Part shown: piece by piece, positions 8,379 to 15,322 of the stretch | Layout of the letters: the number at the start of each line of letters is the position of its first letter | Position numbering within the stretch: position 1 is the first letter of the stretch | From: Hugenholtzia roseola DSM 9546 | Lineage (GTDB): Bacteria; Bacteroidota; Bacteroidia; Cytophagales; Bernardetiaceae | DNA length: 46,223 nt | NCBI RefSeq assembly: GCF_000422585.1 | Contig: NZ_AUGI01000042.1 | Span: 20,723-66,945 of the forward strand | Reading direction: 5' to 3' | The notes under the pieces: generated by a model | The model's database searches: none | Told to the model about the DNA's origin: nothing | Seen by the model: the letters and a program-made list of their open reading frames with translations, nothing else | Position numbers and translations under genes: made by a program

Positions 8379-9032
8379 ATGGCACTTATCACGATTATAG
8401 GCGCAGGAACAGGCATCAGTGATGCCGTAGCGCGTTTGTTCGGAAAAAAAGGATACACTATTGCCCTACTTGCACGCACCGAAAGCAAACTACAGGAGCA
8501 GGTTCAAAAATTAACAGCACAAGGCATCAAGGCGGTATATGCCGTAGCCGACGTAAGTGAGGCAGATTCTTTGAAAAATGCTTTGTTTCAGATACGCGAT
8601 ACGCAAGGGCATGCCGATATGATTCTCTACAATGCTGCCGCCGTTTCGGTCAAGGATATTGTAGAGCAAGATTGGGAAACCATTAAAAGTCAATTTGATG
8701 TCAATGTGGGCGGAGCTTTTCATTTGGCAAAATTGGTTTTACCTTTCTGTTTGAAAGAAAACAAAGGAAAAATTTTCTTTACAGGAGGAGGTTTTGCTCT
8801 ACAAGGCGACCCTCAATGGACTTCTCTTAGCATTGGAAAGGCAGCTTTGCGAAATTTAGTGCAAGCACTTGCCAAAAGAGTAGAAAATACCAATGTGCAT
8901 ATTGCACAAGTTACGGTTTGTGGCTATGTCAATCCGCAAGACGAAAAATATAGTCCTGATAAAATTGCCGAGCAATATTGGAAACTTTTTGAGCAAAAAG
9001 AAGGGACATTTGAAAACGAAATTATGTATTAA
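8379..9032 (+). CDS. SDR-fold oxidoreductase lacking the catalytic tyrosine
   Basis: 217 residues with a Rossmann fold: IIGAGTGISDAVA at the N-terminus replaces the usual TGxxxGIG, and LLARTESKL follows beta-2 as in NADP-binding members. The usual YxxxK motif should fall at about residue 155, but the sequence there is TSLSIGKAALRNL, so the Lys is kept and the Tyr position is Leu. A subgroup of SDR-like proteins shares this pattern; it may be catalytically different or non-enzymatic. The last 30 codons and the following 20 bp are duplicated at 9652-9758, on the far side of the next gene. Confidence 0.82.
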   Translation: MALITIIGAGTGISDAVARLFGKKGYTIALLARTESKLQEQVQKLTAQGIKAVYAVADVSEADSLKNALFQIRDTQGHADMILYNAAAVSVKDIVEQDWETIKSQFDVNVGGAFHLAKLVLPFCLKENKGKIFFTGGGFALQGDPQWTSLSIGKAALRNLVQALAKRVENTNVHIAQVTVCGYVNPQDEKYSPDKIAEQYWKLFEQKEGTFENEIMY

Positions 9033-9050
9033 AACAAATTTTAACACAAT
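8944..9050 (+). repeat. Direct repeat, copy A (3' end of the SDR gene)
   Basis: 107 bp covering the end of the SDR reading frame and the spacer after its stop. Copy B at 9652-9758 is about 90 percent identical by my count, with nine substitutions. The two copies bracket the lipoprotein gene at 9077-9661. Confidence 0.9.
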
Positions 9051-9076
9051 CATTCTAACTTTAATCATAAAACATC

Positions 9077-9661
9077 ATGAACAGTTTTAAAATCAATGTG
9101 TTAGTAATAATTATCTTATTGCTGACAGCAGCGAGTTGTAAAAAAGAAGAAAACGCTACGTCTAACCCATACATAGGAAAATGGGAGAGTGCTGCCTCTG
9201 AAAACTTAGGCAATGGCACTTATGGCGTTCGTGTTTTTAACTTTACGGAAGACTCTTGGGAGATAAAGTTTACGCTCTACCTTGATAGTCTGCGGAGTAT
9301 GCCTGTATTTACTTTCAGAGGAGTGGGTGCTTATACCATAGAGGGCGATTCTGAAAATCTATCAAATACAAAAAATGCTATTTTTTATTTTGATAAAAAG
9401 TACGTTACACTACTTACTCAAGACGAAGCAGTTATCAATAATTTTGGGTTCAATAGCTGTAATCTTACATTCAGTATTGAAAAAGATATATCAACAACTG
9501 GCTGCTCTTTTTTAGAATCAAAGAGTGCTTGCAGCCAAGAGTATGATATTCTCAAGTTGGAAAATAATTTTCTTTACTTGGGCGCAAGACCATCCACAGG
9601 GAACATGTGCGCTCCTGAGCGCAGACCTAACGAGTTCTTTTATCCTTTGCAAAAAATATAG
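9077..9661 (+). CDS. Hypothetical lipoprotein, apparently inserted within a duplicated SDR tail
   Basis: 194 residues. The signal peptide ends in the lipobox TAASC with Cys21, so it is predicted to be membrane-anchored. PYIGKWES near residue 32 and the beta-rich body suggest a lipocalin-like fold, but I do not recognise a family. Five later cysteines (NSC, GC, SAC, MC) could form disulfides. The stop codon and the last three residues (QKI) lie in repeat copy B, so the current C-terminus was set by the rearrangement that placed the gene here. Gene style (more AT-rich and Asn-rich) differs a little from the SDR genes around it, compatible with later arrival. Confidence 0.72.
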   Translation: MNSFKINVLVIIILLLTAASCKKEENATSNPYIGKWESAASENLGNGTYGVRVFNFTEDSWEIKFTLYLDSLRSMPVFTFRGVGAYTIEGDSENLSNTKNAIFYFDKKYVTLLTQDEAVINNFGFNSCNLTFSIEKDISTTGCSFLESKSACSQEYDILKLENNFLYLGARPSTGNMCAPERRPNEFFYPLQKI

Positions 9662-9758
9662 CCCTGATAAAATTGCCGAGCAATATTGGAACCTTTTTGA
9701 GCAAAGGCAAGGTGCATTTGAAAACGAAATCATCTATTAAAACAAATTTTAACACAAT
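9652..9758 (+). pseudogene. Direct repeat, copy B: orphan 3' tail of an SDR gene
   Basis: Translated in the right frame this segment gives KYSPDKIAEQYWNLFEQ and ends FENEIIY, nearly the same as the C-terminus of the SDR gene at 8379-9032. No start or Rossmann fold precedes it, so it is a gene remnant, not a gene. It is either the stump of a second, lost SDR paralogue or a duplication made when the lipoprotein gene was inserted. Confidence 0.85.
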
Positions 9759-9773
9759 AATCATTTAATCTTT

Positions 9774-10127
9774 ATGACTACACAAGAAACTGCCAACAAA
9801 CTCATCGAACTATGCCGATACGGTAAGTTTGAAGAAGCCCAAAAATCACTCTATGCCCAAGACGCAGTTAGCATTGAGCCTGAACACACTGAAAATAATG
9901 TGGTGAAAGGTTTAGATGCCATCATCAAAAAAGGCGATTATTTTCGGAATAGTGCTGATTTTCACAGTGTAGAAGTTTCTGATGCCCTCGTTTCAGGTAA
10001 TTTCTTTACACTAAGTATGGGAATAGATTTGACTTGGAAACACAACCAACAAAGAACGAAAATGGAAGAAATTGCAGTCTTTGAAGTGAAAGAAGGCAAA
10101 ATTATCAAAGAACAATTTTTCTTTTAA
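9774..10127 (+). CDS. SnoaL-like / NTF2-fold protein
   Basis: 117 residues. The pattern fits the small SnoaL-like proteins of the NTF2 superfamily: an N-terminal helix pair (ANKLIELCRYGKFEEAQ), then DAVSIEP, then a late beta-sheet (FFTLSMGIDLTWK, EIAVFEVKEGKIIKEQFFF). Such proteins often bind or isomerise small hydrophobic compounds; no catalytic Asp/His pair can be assigned with confidence. It starts 15 bp after the orphan SDR tail and ends 21 bp before the next SDR gene, so all are probably on one transcript. Confidence 0.75.
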   Translation: MTTQETANKLIELCRYGKFEEAQKSLYAQDAVSIEPEHTENNVVKGLDAIIKKGDYFRNSADFHSVEVSDALVSGNFFTLSMGIDLTWKHNQQRTKMEEIAVFEVKEGKIIKEQFFF

Positions 10128-10148
10128 ACTAATCAAAACCATATACCC

Positions 10149-10994
10149 ATGCAAAAAACCTATCTCATCACAGGAGCAACCTCTGGCATTGGTAAAATGA
10201 CCGCCTTAGCTGTTGCAAAAGCCTCACCTAAAAATACAGTCATTTTCAATGCTCGCAATCTTGAAAAGGGCGAAGAAGTACGACAAGAACTCATCAAAGC
10301 AAGCGGAAACGAAAATATTTATTGTTTTGAAGGCGATTTTGCTTCCTTAGCTTCTGTAAAAAGTTTTGCACAAAAAGTTCAAGAAAAATTCCCTACTATT
10401 GATGTATTGCTCAATAATGCAGGCACTTGGGAAATGGAGTTCAAAGAAAGTAAAGACGGGATAGAAATGAACTTTGCCGTCAATCATCTTGCTCCTTTTC
10501 TACTTACGCTTTTACTATTGCCTGCACTCAAAAAATCAACTTCTGCACGCATCATCAATACCGCTTCGGGGGCGCATCGCCGCAATATTTTGCAATTTGA
10601 TGACATAGAGTTCAGAAAAGGAGAATACAACGGTTTTTTCTCTTATTCGCAATCAAAACTATGTAACTTGCTCTTTTCCTTACAGTTAGAGGCAGAATTA
10701 GCCAAAGAAAATATCCAAAATATTACGGTAAATTCTCTGCATCCGGGAGTAGTCAAAACTGCTTTGTTTGATAAAATGAACCAAGAAGAGCGTAGTTTTT
10801 TTGGAAACTTTGTAAGCCCCGAAGAAGGAGCAATGACAAGTATTTATCTTACTTTATCTAATGAAGTAGAGGGCATTACGGGAAAATATTGGCACAAACA
10901 CAGCGAAGCAGTCGCTACTGATATGGCAAAAGACCCGCACATAGCCCAAAAACTTTGGGAGGTAAGTTTGAAGTATGTTCAAAATTATCTTTAG
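10149..10994 (+). CDS. Short-chain dehydrogenase/reductase (retinol-dehydrogenase-like)
   Basis: 281 residues, a classical SDR with all motifs: TGATSGIG at 8-15, NNAG at about 89-92, the catalytic Ser in INTASGAHRR, and YSQSK carrying the catalytic Tyr and Lys. NPARNLEKG-type sequence (FNARNLEKGEE) after beta-2 suggests NADP(H). The long C-terminal part with NSLHPGVVKT resembles the RDH/WW-oxidoreductase branch. The substrate is unknown. The gene lies 21 bp after the SnoaL-like gene. Unlike the SDR at 8379, this one should be catalytically active. Confidence 0.92.
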   Translation: MQKTYLITGATSGIGKMTALAVAKASPKNTVIFNARNLEKGEEVRQELIKASGNENIYCFEGDFASLASVKSFAQKVQEKFPTIDVLLNNAGTWEMEFKESKDGIEMNFAVNHLAPFLLTLLLLPALKKSTSARIINTASGAHRRNILQFDDIEFRKGEYNGFFSYSQSKLCNLLFSLQLEAELAKENIQNITVNSLHPGVVKTALFDKMNQEERSFFGNFVSPEEGAMTSIYLTLSNEVEGITGKYWHKHSEAVATDMAKDPHIAQKLWEVSLKYVQNYL

Positions 10995-11026
10995 GTAGAA
11001 AAAATATCACTTAAATTTTTACCATT

Positions 11027-11965
11027 ATGCTCACCAGAAAAATATTTCTACCCCACAAAGTAGTGTGGTATATGCGCTACGAATTATTATTTTCTATCCC
11101 TTTAGCAGTTGCGGTTTGGGTACTGTTTGAGGTCTTCGAATTTCAAAAAATAGCCTTACCTTTTAGCATTGCGGCTACTTTGGGGGGTGCTTTGGCGATT
11201 TTCTTAGGTTTTCGCAACAATAGTTCATACAGCCGTTGGTGGGAAGCAAGACAGATTTGGGGAGGCATTGTCAATTCGAGTCGCGTGTTTGCTCGCTTGG
11301 TTTTTACTTTTACCGATAGCCATGCCCACCAAGAAAATTATCAAAAAGAACGCAGCGAAACCTTTAAAAAATCTTTGATTTACAAACAAATTGCTTGGGT
11401 GCATGCTTTGCGTCTTCATTTGCGGAAACAAGAGAATTGGCAAGAAATCAAGCCTTTTCTTTCCGAAGAAGAGTTTGCAGCACTCAAAGACAAACAAAAT
11501 AAGCCCAATTATCTACAAAAAATGATGGGGCAGCAAATCTACAAAGCTATGGCAAATGGTACTTTAGGCGGTTTTGATAGTTTTCAGATGGAAGGGCAAC
11601 TTCTGGCTTTGGCAAATCATCAGGGGGCTTGTGAGCGGATAAAAAACACGCCTTTACTGCGTCAGTATCACTTTTTTACAGTTTTGTTTTTGTATGCTTT
11701 TATGTTTTTGTTGCCTTTTTGTCTGATAGGCGATTTTCATAAATTAGGTTTGCAGGCATTGATGATTCCTATTTCGGTACTCATTAGTTTTGTATTTGGT
11801 ACAATAGCTAAAATAGGCGAAGTAAATGAAGACCCTTTCGAAAATCGGGCAACTGATGTGCCACTAACAGCTCTTTGCAATACGATTGAGCGAGATTTGA
11901 GGGAAACGCTGGGTGAAACTGATTTGCCTGAAAGACCAAAAGAAGTCGATGGCGTTTTGCTTTAA
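11027..11965 (+). CDS. Bestrophin family anion channel
   Basis: 312 residues matching bacterial bestrophins (UPF0187/YneE). The diagnostic stretch RNNSSYSRWWEAR occurs at about residues 65-77, with membrane segments around 22-40 and 45-62 before it and two more at about 220-240 and 245-262 (FLYAFMFLLPFCLIGDF, LMIPISVLISFVFG). The C-terminal motif ENRATDVPLTALCNTIERDL is also typical, including the DVPLT neck region. Bestrophins form pentameric channels for chloride or bicarbonate; some bacterial ones pass cations. It sits 32 bp after the SDR gene, and a cation channel and a carbonic anhydrase follow in the same cluster. Confidence 0.93.
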   Translation: MLTRKIFLPHKVVWYMRYELLFSIPLAVAVWVLFEVFEFQKIALPFSIAATLGGALAIFLGFRNNSSYSRWWEARQIWGGIVNSSRVFARLVFTFTDSHAHQENYQKERSETFKKSLIYKQIAWVHALRLHLRKQENWQEIKPFLSEEEFAALKDKQNKPNYLQKMMGQQIYKAMANGTLGGFDSFQMEGQLLALANHQGACERIKNTPLLRQYHFFTVLFLYAFMFLLPFCLIGDFHKLGLQALMIPISVLISFVFGTIAKIGEVNEDPFENRATDVPLTALCNTIERDLRETLGETDLPERPKEVDGVLL

Positions 11966-12019
11966 AAAACAGGATTTTGTTTTGTAAAATCTTGTAATCT
12001 TGTCTAAACAAAAGTAATA

Positions 12020-12775
12020 ATGAAAAATCTACTCTTTATTTTTCTACTTTTTCCGCTCTCACTTTTTGCCCAAATCAATGAAAGCGATACGGCAAAAATC
12101 AAGGGAAACCTCGCTCTCACAGGTTTTTGGCAAGGTGGCAATGTAGAAACTTTGGTTTTGAGGGCGAAAATGGATTTGAGCTTGAAGCCCCTCAAAGTCC
12201 TTGTTTTCAAGACCCAAAATGCCTACCTCTATCAAGAATTTTTTAAGCAAAAAGCCGATGAGGATATTTTTAGTAGAAATTTTCTCTATTTCAAACCCGA
12301 AAATAAAATTTATCCTTTCCTTTTAGGCTTTATTTCTACCAACTTTCGAAGAAAAATAGACCTCCGCTATTTTGTGGGTGCAGGGGCTACTTGGCAAATC
12401 GTTCGCAAGAAAAATCACCTGCTCAAAACTGCACTTTCCGCAGAATATGAGGATACAAAATTTGCACAAAATAATTTTAACGAAAACCAATATGACGGCA
12501 GCACACACCTCCGCACTTGGCGAGCTACTGCTTGGATTTTTGGAAAGCACCATTTGGCAAACGACAAAATCATACTTTCCTATGAAAGCTATATCCAACC
12601 CTCGATAGAAGAAGCCAATAATTTTCGGTGGCAGGCAGAAGCAAGTGCAGATTTTCCGCTTTCGAAGCACGTCAGTTTTAGAATGAGCTATCTCTACACT
12701 TTCGAAAAAATTGTTATCGAAAATCAGCGGCAGCAAGATAGGATTTTGACTTTTGGGCTTAATTTGAAAATATAG
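12020..12775 (+). CDS. DUF481-like outer-membrane beta-barrel protein
   Basis: 251 residues. The cleavable signal peptide MKNLLFIFLLFPLSLFA-QINESD is followed by alternating hydrophobic/polar strands typical of a small beta-barrel: ALTGFWQGGNVETL, RYFVGAGATWQIV, HLLKTALSAEYEDT, and a final strand ILTFGLNLKI. The opening (GN-LALTG with QGGNVE) is the usual DUF481/YdiY start. The function of the family is unknown. It lies 54 bp after the bestrophin gene and 47 bp before the channel gene. Confidence 0.8.
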   Translation: MKNLLFIFLLFPLSLFAQINESDTAKIKGNLALTGFWQGGNVETLVLRAKMDLSLKPLKVLVFKTQNAYLYQEFFKQKADEDIFSRNFLYFKPENKIYPFLLGFISTNFRRKIDLRYFVGAGATWQIVRKKNHLLKTALSAEYEDTKFAQNNFNENQYDGSTHLRTWRATAWIFGKHHLANDKIILSYESYIQPSIEEANNFRWQAEASADFPLSKHVSFRMSYLYTFEKIVIENQRQQDRILTFGLNLKI

Positions 12776-12822
12776 CCTTTATTGGTTTTTGTGTTTTTTT
12801 ACAATACCATAAAAATAGAAAA

Positions 12823-13467
12823 ATGTACCGCTTCGAGATACTTTTAATCGCCTTATTATTGGTTTTGTTTGATAAAATCTTTGTGGTAGATAGTGCATTT
12901 TTCACAAAATACGTCTGGTCTGCCAATATGATGATTTTGGGAATTGCCTCTGTGAGCATTTTCAAAGAGCGTGCTTTTTGGCTCAAATGGTTGCGCAATA
13001 TTTTGTTTTTGATAACAGTGCTTGTGCCGCTTTGTTTCAATTTTATTGCAGATATAGCAGGGCTTATCGAACTTTCGTTATTTGTATATTTGGCATATTA
13101 TAGCCTCATTTTTACAGAAGTTTTAAGGCAAATTATCAAAAAATCTGAAACCAACGTTAGCGTGATTTTAGGCTCTGTATGCGGATTTTTGCTTCTGATT
13201 ATCATTGCTTTATTTGCTTTTTTGCTGCTGGAATACAACATTCCTCATTCTTTCAATGGCATTTCAGGCAGCACCCTTCCCGAACTGTATAGCCAACTAT
13301 CCTATTTTAGCATGGTAACGCTTACTACAGTAGGTTTTGGCGATATTACGCCAGCAAGCGACTCGGCAAGACTTAGCACCATGTTTTTTACCGTAGCAGG
13401 ACAATTTTATATGGTGGCTTTGGTGGGGATTATTATTTCAAGATTTACTTCTACAAAAAACGAATAA
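12823..13467 (+). CDS. Potassium-channel family protein (TVGFGD selectivity filter)
   Basis: 214 residues with about five N-terminal hydrophobic segments and a C-terminal pore module. TLTTVGFGDITP at about 165-176 is a canonical K+ selectivity filter with its pore helix (LYSQLSYFSMV) before it and an inner helix (MFFTVAGQFYMVALVGIII) after it. There is no cytosolic RCK/TrkA-N domain; the protein ends 10 residues after the last helix. Its stop is 4 bp before the start of the carbonic anhydrase gene, so translational coupling is likely. Confidence 0.9.
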   Translation: MYRFEILLIALLLVLFDKIFVVDSAFFTKYVWSANMMILGIASVSIFKERAFWLKWLRNILFLITVLVPLCFNFIADIAGLIELSLFVYLAYYSLIFTEVLRQIIKKSETNVSVILGSVCGFLLLIIIALFAFLLLEYNIPHSFNGISGSTLPELYSQLSYFSMVTLTTVGFGDITPASDSARLSTMFFTVAGQFYMVALVGIIISRFTSTKNE

Positions 13468-13471
13468 AGGT

Positions 13472-14107
13472 ATGGATTTTAAAACAATTTTTGAAAATAA
13501 CGAAAAATGGATAGCCGAAAAATTGGCACAAGATGCCCAATATTTCGAGAAGCTTTCCAAAGGACAAAACCCCGAATTTTTATACATTGGTTGTGCCGAT
13601 AGCCGCGTTACTGCCGAAGATTTGATGGGTTTGCAGCCGGGCGAAGTTTTTGTGCATAGAAATATCGCCAATCAGGTAGTTGCTACCGATAACAACATCA
13701 ACTCCGTAGTGCAATATGCTGTAGAGCATCTCAAAGTTAAATATATTATTGTATGCGGACATTATGAGTGTGGAGGTGTAAAAGCCGCCCTCAACCCCAG
13801 CGACATGGGGCAGCTCAACAGTTGGCTGCAAACCCTGCGTGATGTATATCGCTTTCATAGGGCAGAGTTAGATGCCATAGACGACACACAAAAGCGTTTT
13901 GACCGCTTGGTAGAACTCAATGTGCGCGAGCAATGTATCAATATCATCAAAATAGACCACGTACAGAAATCTTGGTACAAAACAGGCTATCCCAAAATCT
14001 TCGGTTGGGTCTTTGATGTGCGGACAGGCAAACTCATAGATTTGGGACTAAACATGGAAAAAGAATTTGCCGAAGTGCGCAGTATTTATGATTTGAAAAC
14101 TTTTTAA
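13472..14107 (+). CDS. Beta-class carbonic anhydrase
   Basis: 211 residues. Zinc ligands and catalytic dyad are all present: Cys41, Asp43 and Arg45 in CADSR, and His97 and Cys100 in GHYECGG. The length and the LNVREQCINI segment fit the bacterial Can-type enzymes, which interconvert CO2 and bicarbonate in the cytoplasm. It lies immediately after a K+ channel gene and in the same cluster as a bestrophin, a family able to pass bicarbonate, which suggests a joint role in bicarbonate or pH handling. Confidence 0.96.
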   Translation: MDFKTIFENNEKWIAEKLAQDAQYFEKLSKGQNPEFLYIGCADSRVTAEDLMGLQPGEVFVHRNIANQVVATDNNINSVVQYAVEHLKVKYIIVCGHYECGGVKAALNPSDMGQLNSWLQTLRDVYRFHRAELDAIDDTQKRFDRLVELNVREQCINIIKIDHVQKSWYKTGYPKIFGWVFDVRTGKLIDLGLNMEKEFAEVRSIYDLKTF

Positions 14108-14147
14108 TTTTTTCTATCACAAAACCTTTAAAACACCTTTAAAACAC

Positions 14148-14765
14148 ATGAAAATTTCAATTATCGGAACAGGAAATGTAGGGGGAGCTTTAGCCACTCA
14201 ATGGGCAAAAGCAGGGCATCAAATCTTTTTAGGCACAAGAGAGTTAGCCAAATTTGAGGACAAACACCTCTTAGAAAACCCCAATACTACTTTGCATACC
14301 ATAGCAGAAAGTGCTGCAAATGCCGAAGTAATTTTGGTAGCCGCTGTGCCACCTGCCACGCAAAGCATTGCTGAAGAAATCAAAGCCGCTGCCAAAGGCA
14401 AGGTGTTGATAGATGCCATGAACGCTATCACGACACGCCCCGAAGGATTTAGTAACTCTTTTGAAGCATTTAGACACTATTTGCCCGAAACCGAAGTAGT
14501 AAAATGCTTCAATTCCACAGGCTTCGAAAACATGAAAAATCCTATCTATCAAGGCGAAGGAATTGATATGTTTGCGGCAGGAAGTTCCAAAAAAGCCAAA
14601 GAAGTAGCCACACAACTTGCCTTAGATGCAGGTTTTTCTACCTGCTGGGATTTTGGTGGAGATGACAAAGCCGCTCTTTTAGAGCAATTTGCCCTTTCTT
14701 GGATAAATCTTGCCATTATGCAAGGGCATGGGCGTAATATAGCCTTTAAATTGATTAAAAGATAG
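14148..14765 (+). CDS. NADP(H)-binding F420-reductase-like dehydrogenase
   Basis: 205 residues of the NADPH-dependent F420 reductase-like family (Rossmann start MKISIIGTGNVGGALA, then LGTREL after beta-2). VILVAAVPPAT and VLIDAMNAI are the usual beta-4/beta-5 segments. Since F420 is not expected in this phylum, the protein more likely uses NADP(H) with another substrate, as most non-actinobacterial members do. It is the last gene of the cluster and is closed by a strong bidirectional terminator. Confidence 0.88.
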   Translation: MKISIIGTGNVGGALATQWAKAGHQIFLGTRELAKFEDKHLLENPNTTLHTIAESAANAEVILVAAVPPATQSIAEEIKAAAKGKVLIDAMNAITTRPEGFSNSFEAFRHYLPETEVVKCFNSTGFENMKNPIYQGEGIDMFAAGSSKKAKEVATQLALDAGFSTCWDFGGDDKAALLEQFALSWINLAIMQGHGRNIAFKLIKR

Positions 14766-14774
14766 GCTACAAAC

Positions 14775-14812
14775 AAAGGGACAAAATAAAAACTTGTCCC
14801 TTTATTTTTTGC
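14775..14812. terminator. Bidirectional terminator between the plus cluster and ybaK
   Basis: AAAGGGACAA (14775-14784) and TTGTCCCTTT (14794-14803) form a perfect 10-bp stem with a 9-nt loop, followed on the plus strand by ATTTTTT. Flanking A and T runs allow use in both directions. Confidence 0.85.
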
Positions 14813-14818
14813 TAATTT

Positions 14819-15304
14819 CTACGCCGTTTCAGCCTCCTCCTCGGTTATTTCTGCCCAAATAGCCGCCGTTAGCTCTGCCAAAGTTTGCGGTGCTATGCTA
14901 AAAAGTAGTCCTCTTTTGCCCGCATTAACGTAAATTTGAGATAGTTCTAATCCTGCTTTATCTATGAAGGTACGAAATTTCTTTTTCATGCCCAAAGGCG
15001 AACAACCGCCGCGCTGGTAGCCCGTCTGTGGCAATAAATCTTTGAGGGGCAGCAATTCTATCTTTTTATGCCCTGCCTGCTGTGCCAATTTTTTTTTAGA
15101 AAGTTGTTTGTCGCCCCCTACCAAAGCAACCATTATTTCGCCTGTCGGACTTATCGTAACCAAAGTTTTGAAGATGTGCGCCAAAGGAAGGGCATTGTCG
15201 AGTGCAATTTTGGCTACGTCTAAATTTTCCGTATCATACTGATATTCAACGACTTGATAGGCTATTTTTTTCTGTTCGAGAAGTCGTAAAGCGTTGGTTT
15301 TCAT
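14819..15304 (-). CDS. ybaK: Cys-tRNA(Pro)/Cys-tRNA(Cys) deacylase YbaK family
   Basis: 161 residues of the YbaK/EbsC family, trans-editing enzymes that hydrolyse cysteinyl-tRNA(Pro). The fold is shown by the N-terminal ALRLLEQKKIAYQVVEY, HIFKTLVTISPTGE, the catalytic-pocket Lys of KTLV, and the late glycine-rich region RGGCSPLGMKKKF with the GxxxP element. It lies 18 bp downstream of the histidine kinase gene on the same strand and is probably cotranscribed, although no functional link is known. Confidence 0.94.
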   Translation of the reverse strand: MKTNALRLLEQKKIAYQVVEYQYDTENLDVAKIALDNALPLAHIFKTLVTISPTGEIMVALVGGDKQLSKKKLAQQAGHKKIELLPLKDLLPQTGYQRGGCSPLGMKKKFRTFIDKAGLELSQIYVNAGKRGLLFSIAPQTLAELTAAIWAEITEEEAETA

Positions 15305-15322
15305 GTCTGAAAGGTTTTGTAA

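Noticed and set aside
9525-9740. A separate small gene ending FENEIIY
   Set aside because: Its C-terminal part is the duplicated SDR tail and its N-terminal part is the lipoprotein gene in another frame; treated as a gene remnant.
12323-12736. Minus-strand open frame of 137 codons
   Set aside because: Shadow of the DUF481-like gene; Cys- and Phe-rich composition is typical of an antisense frame.
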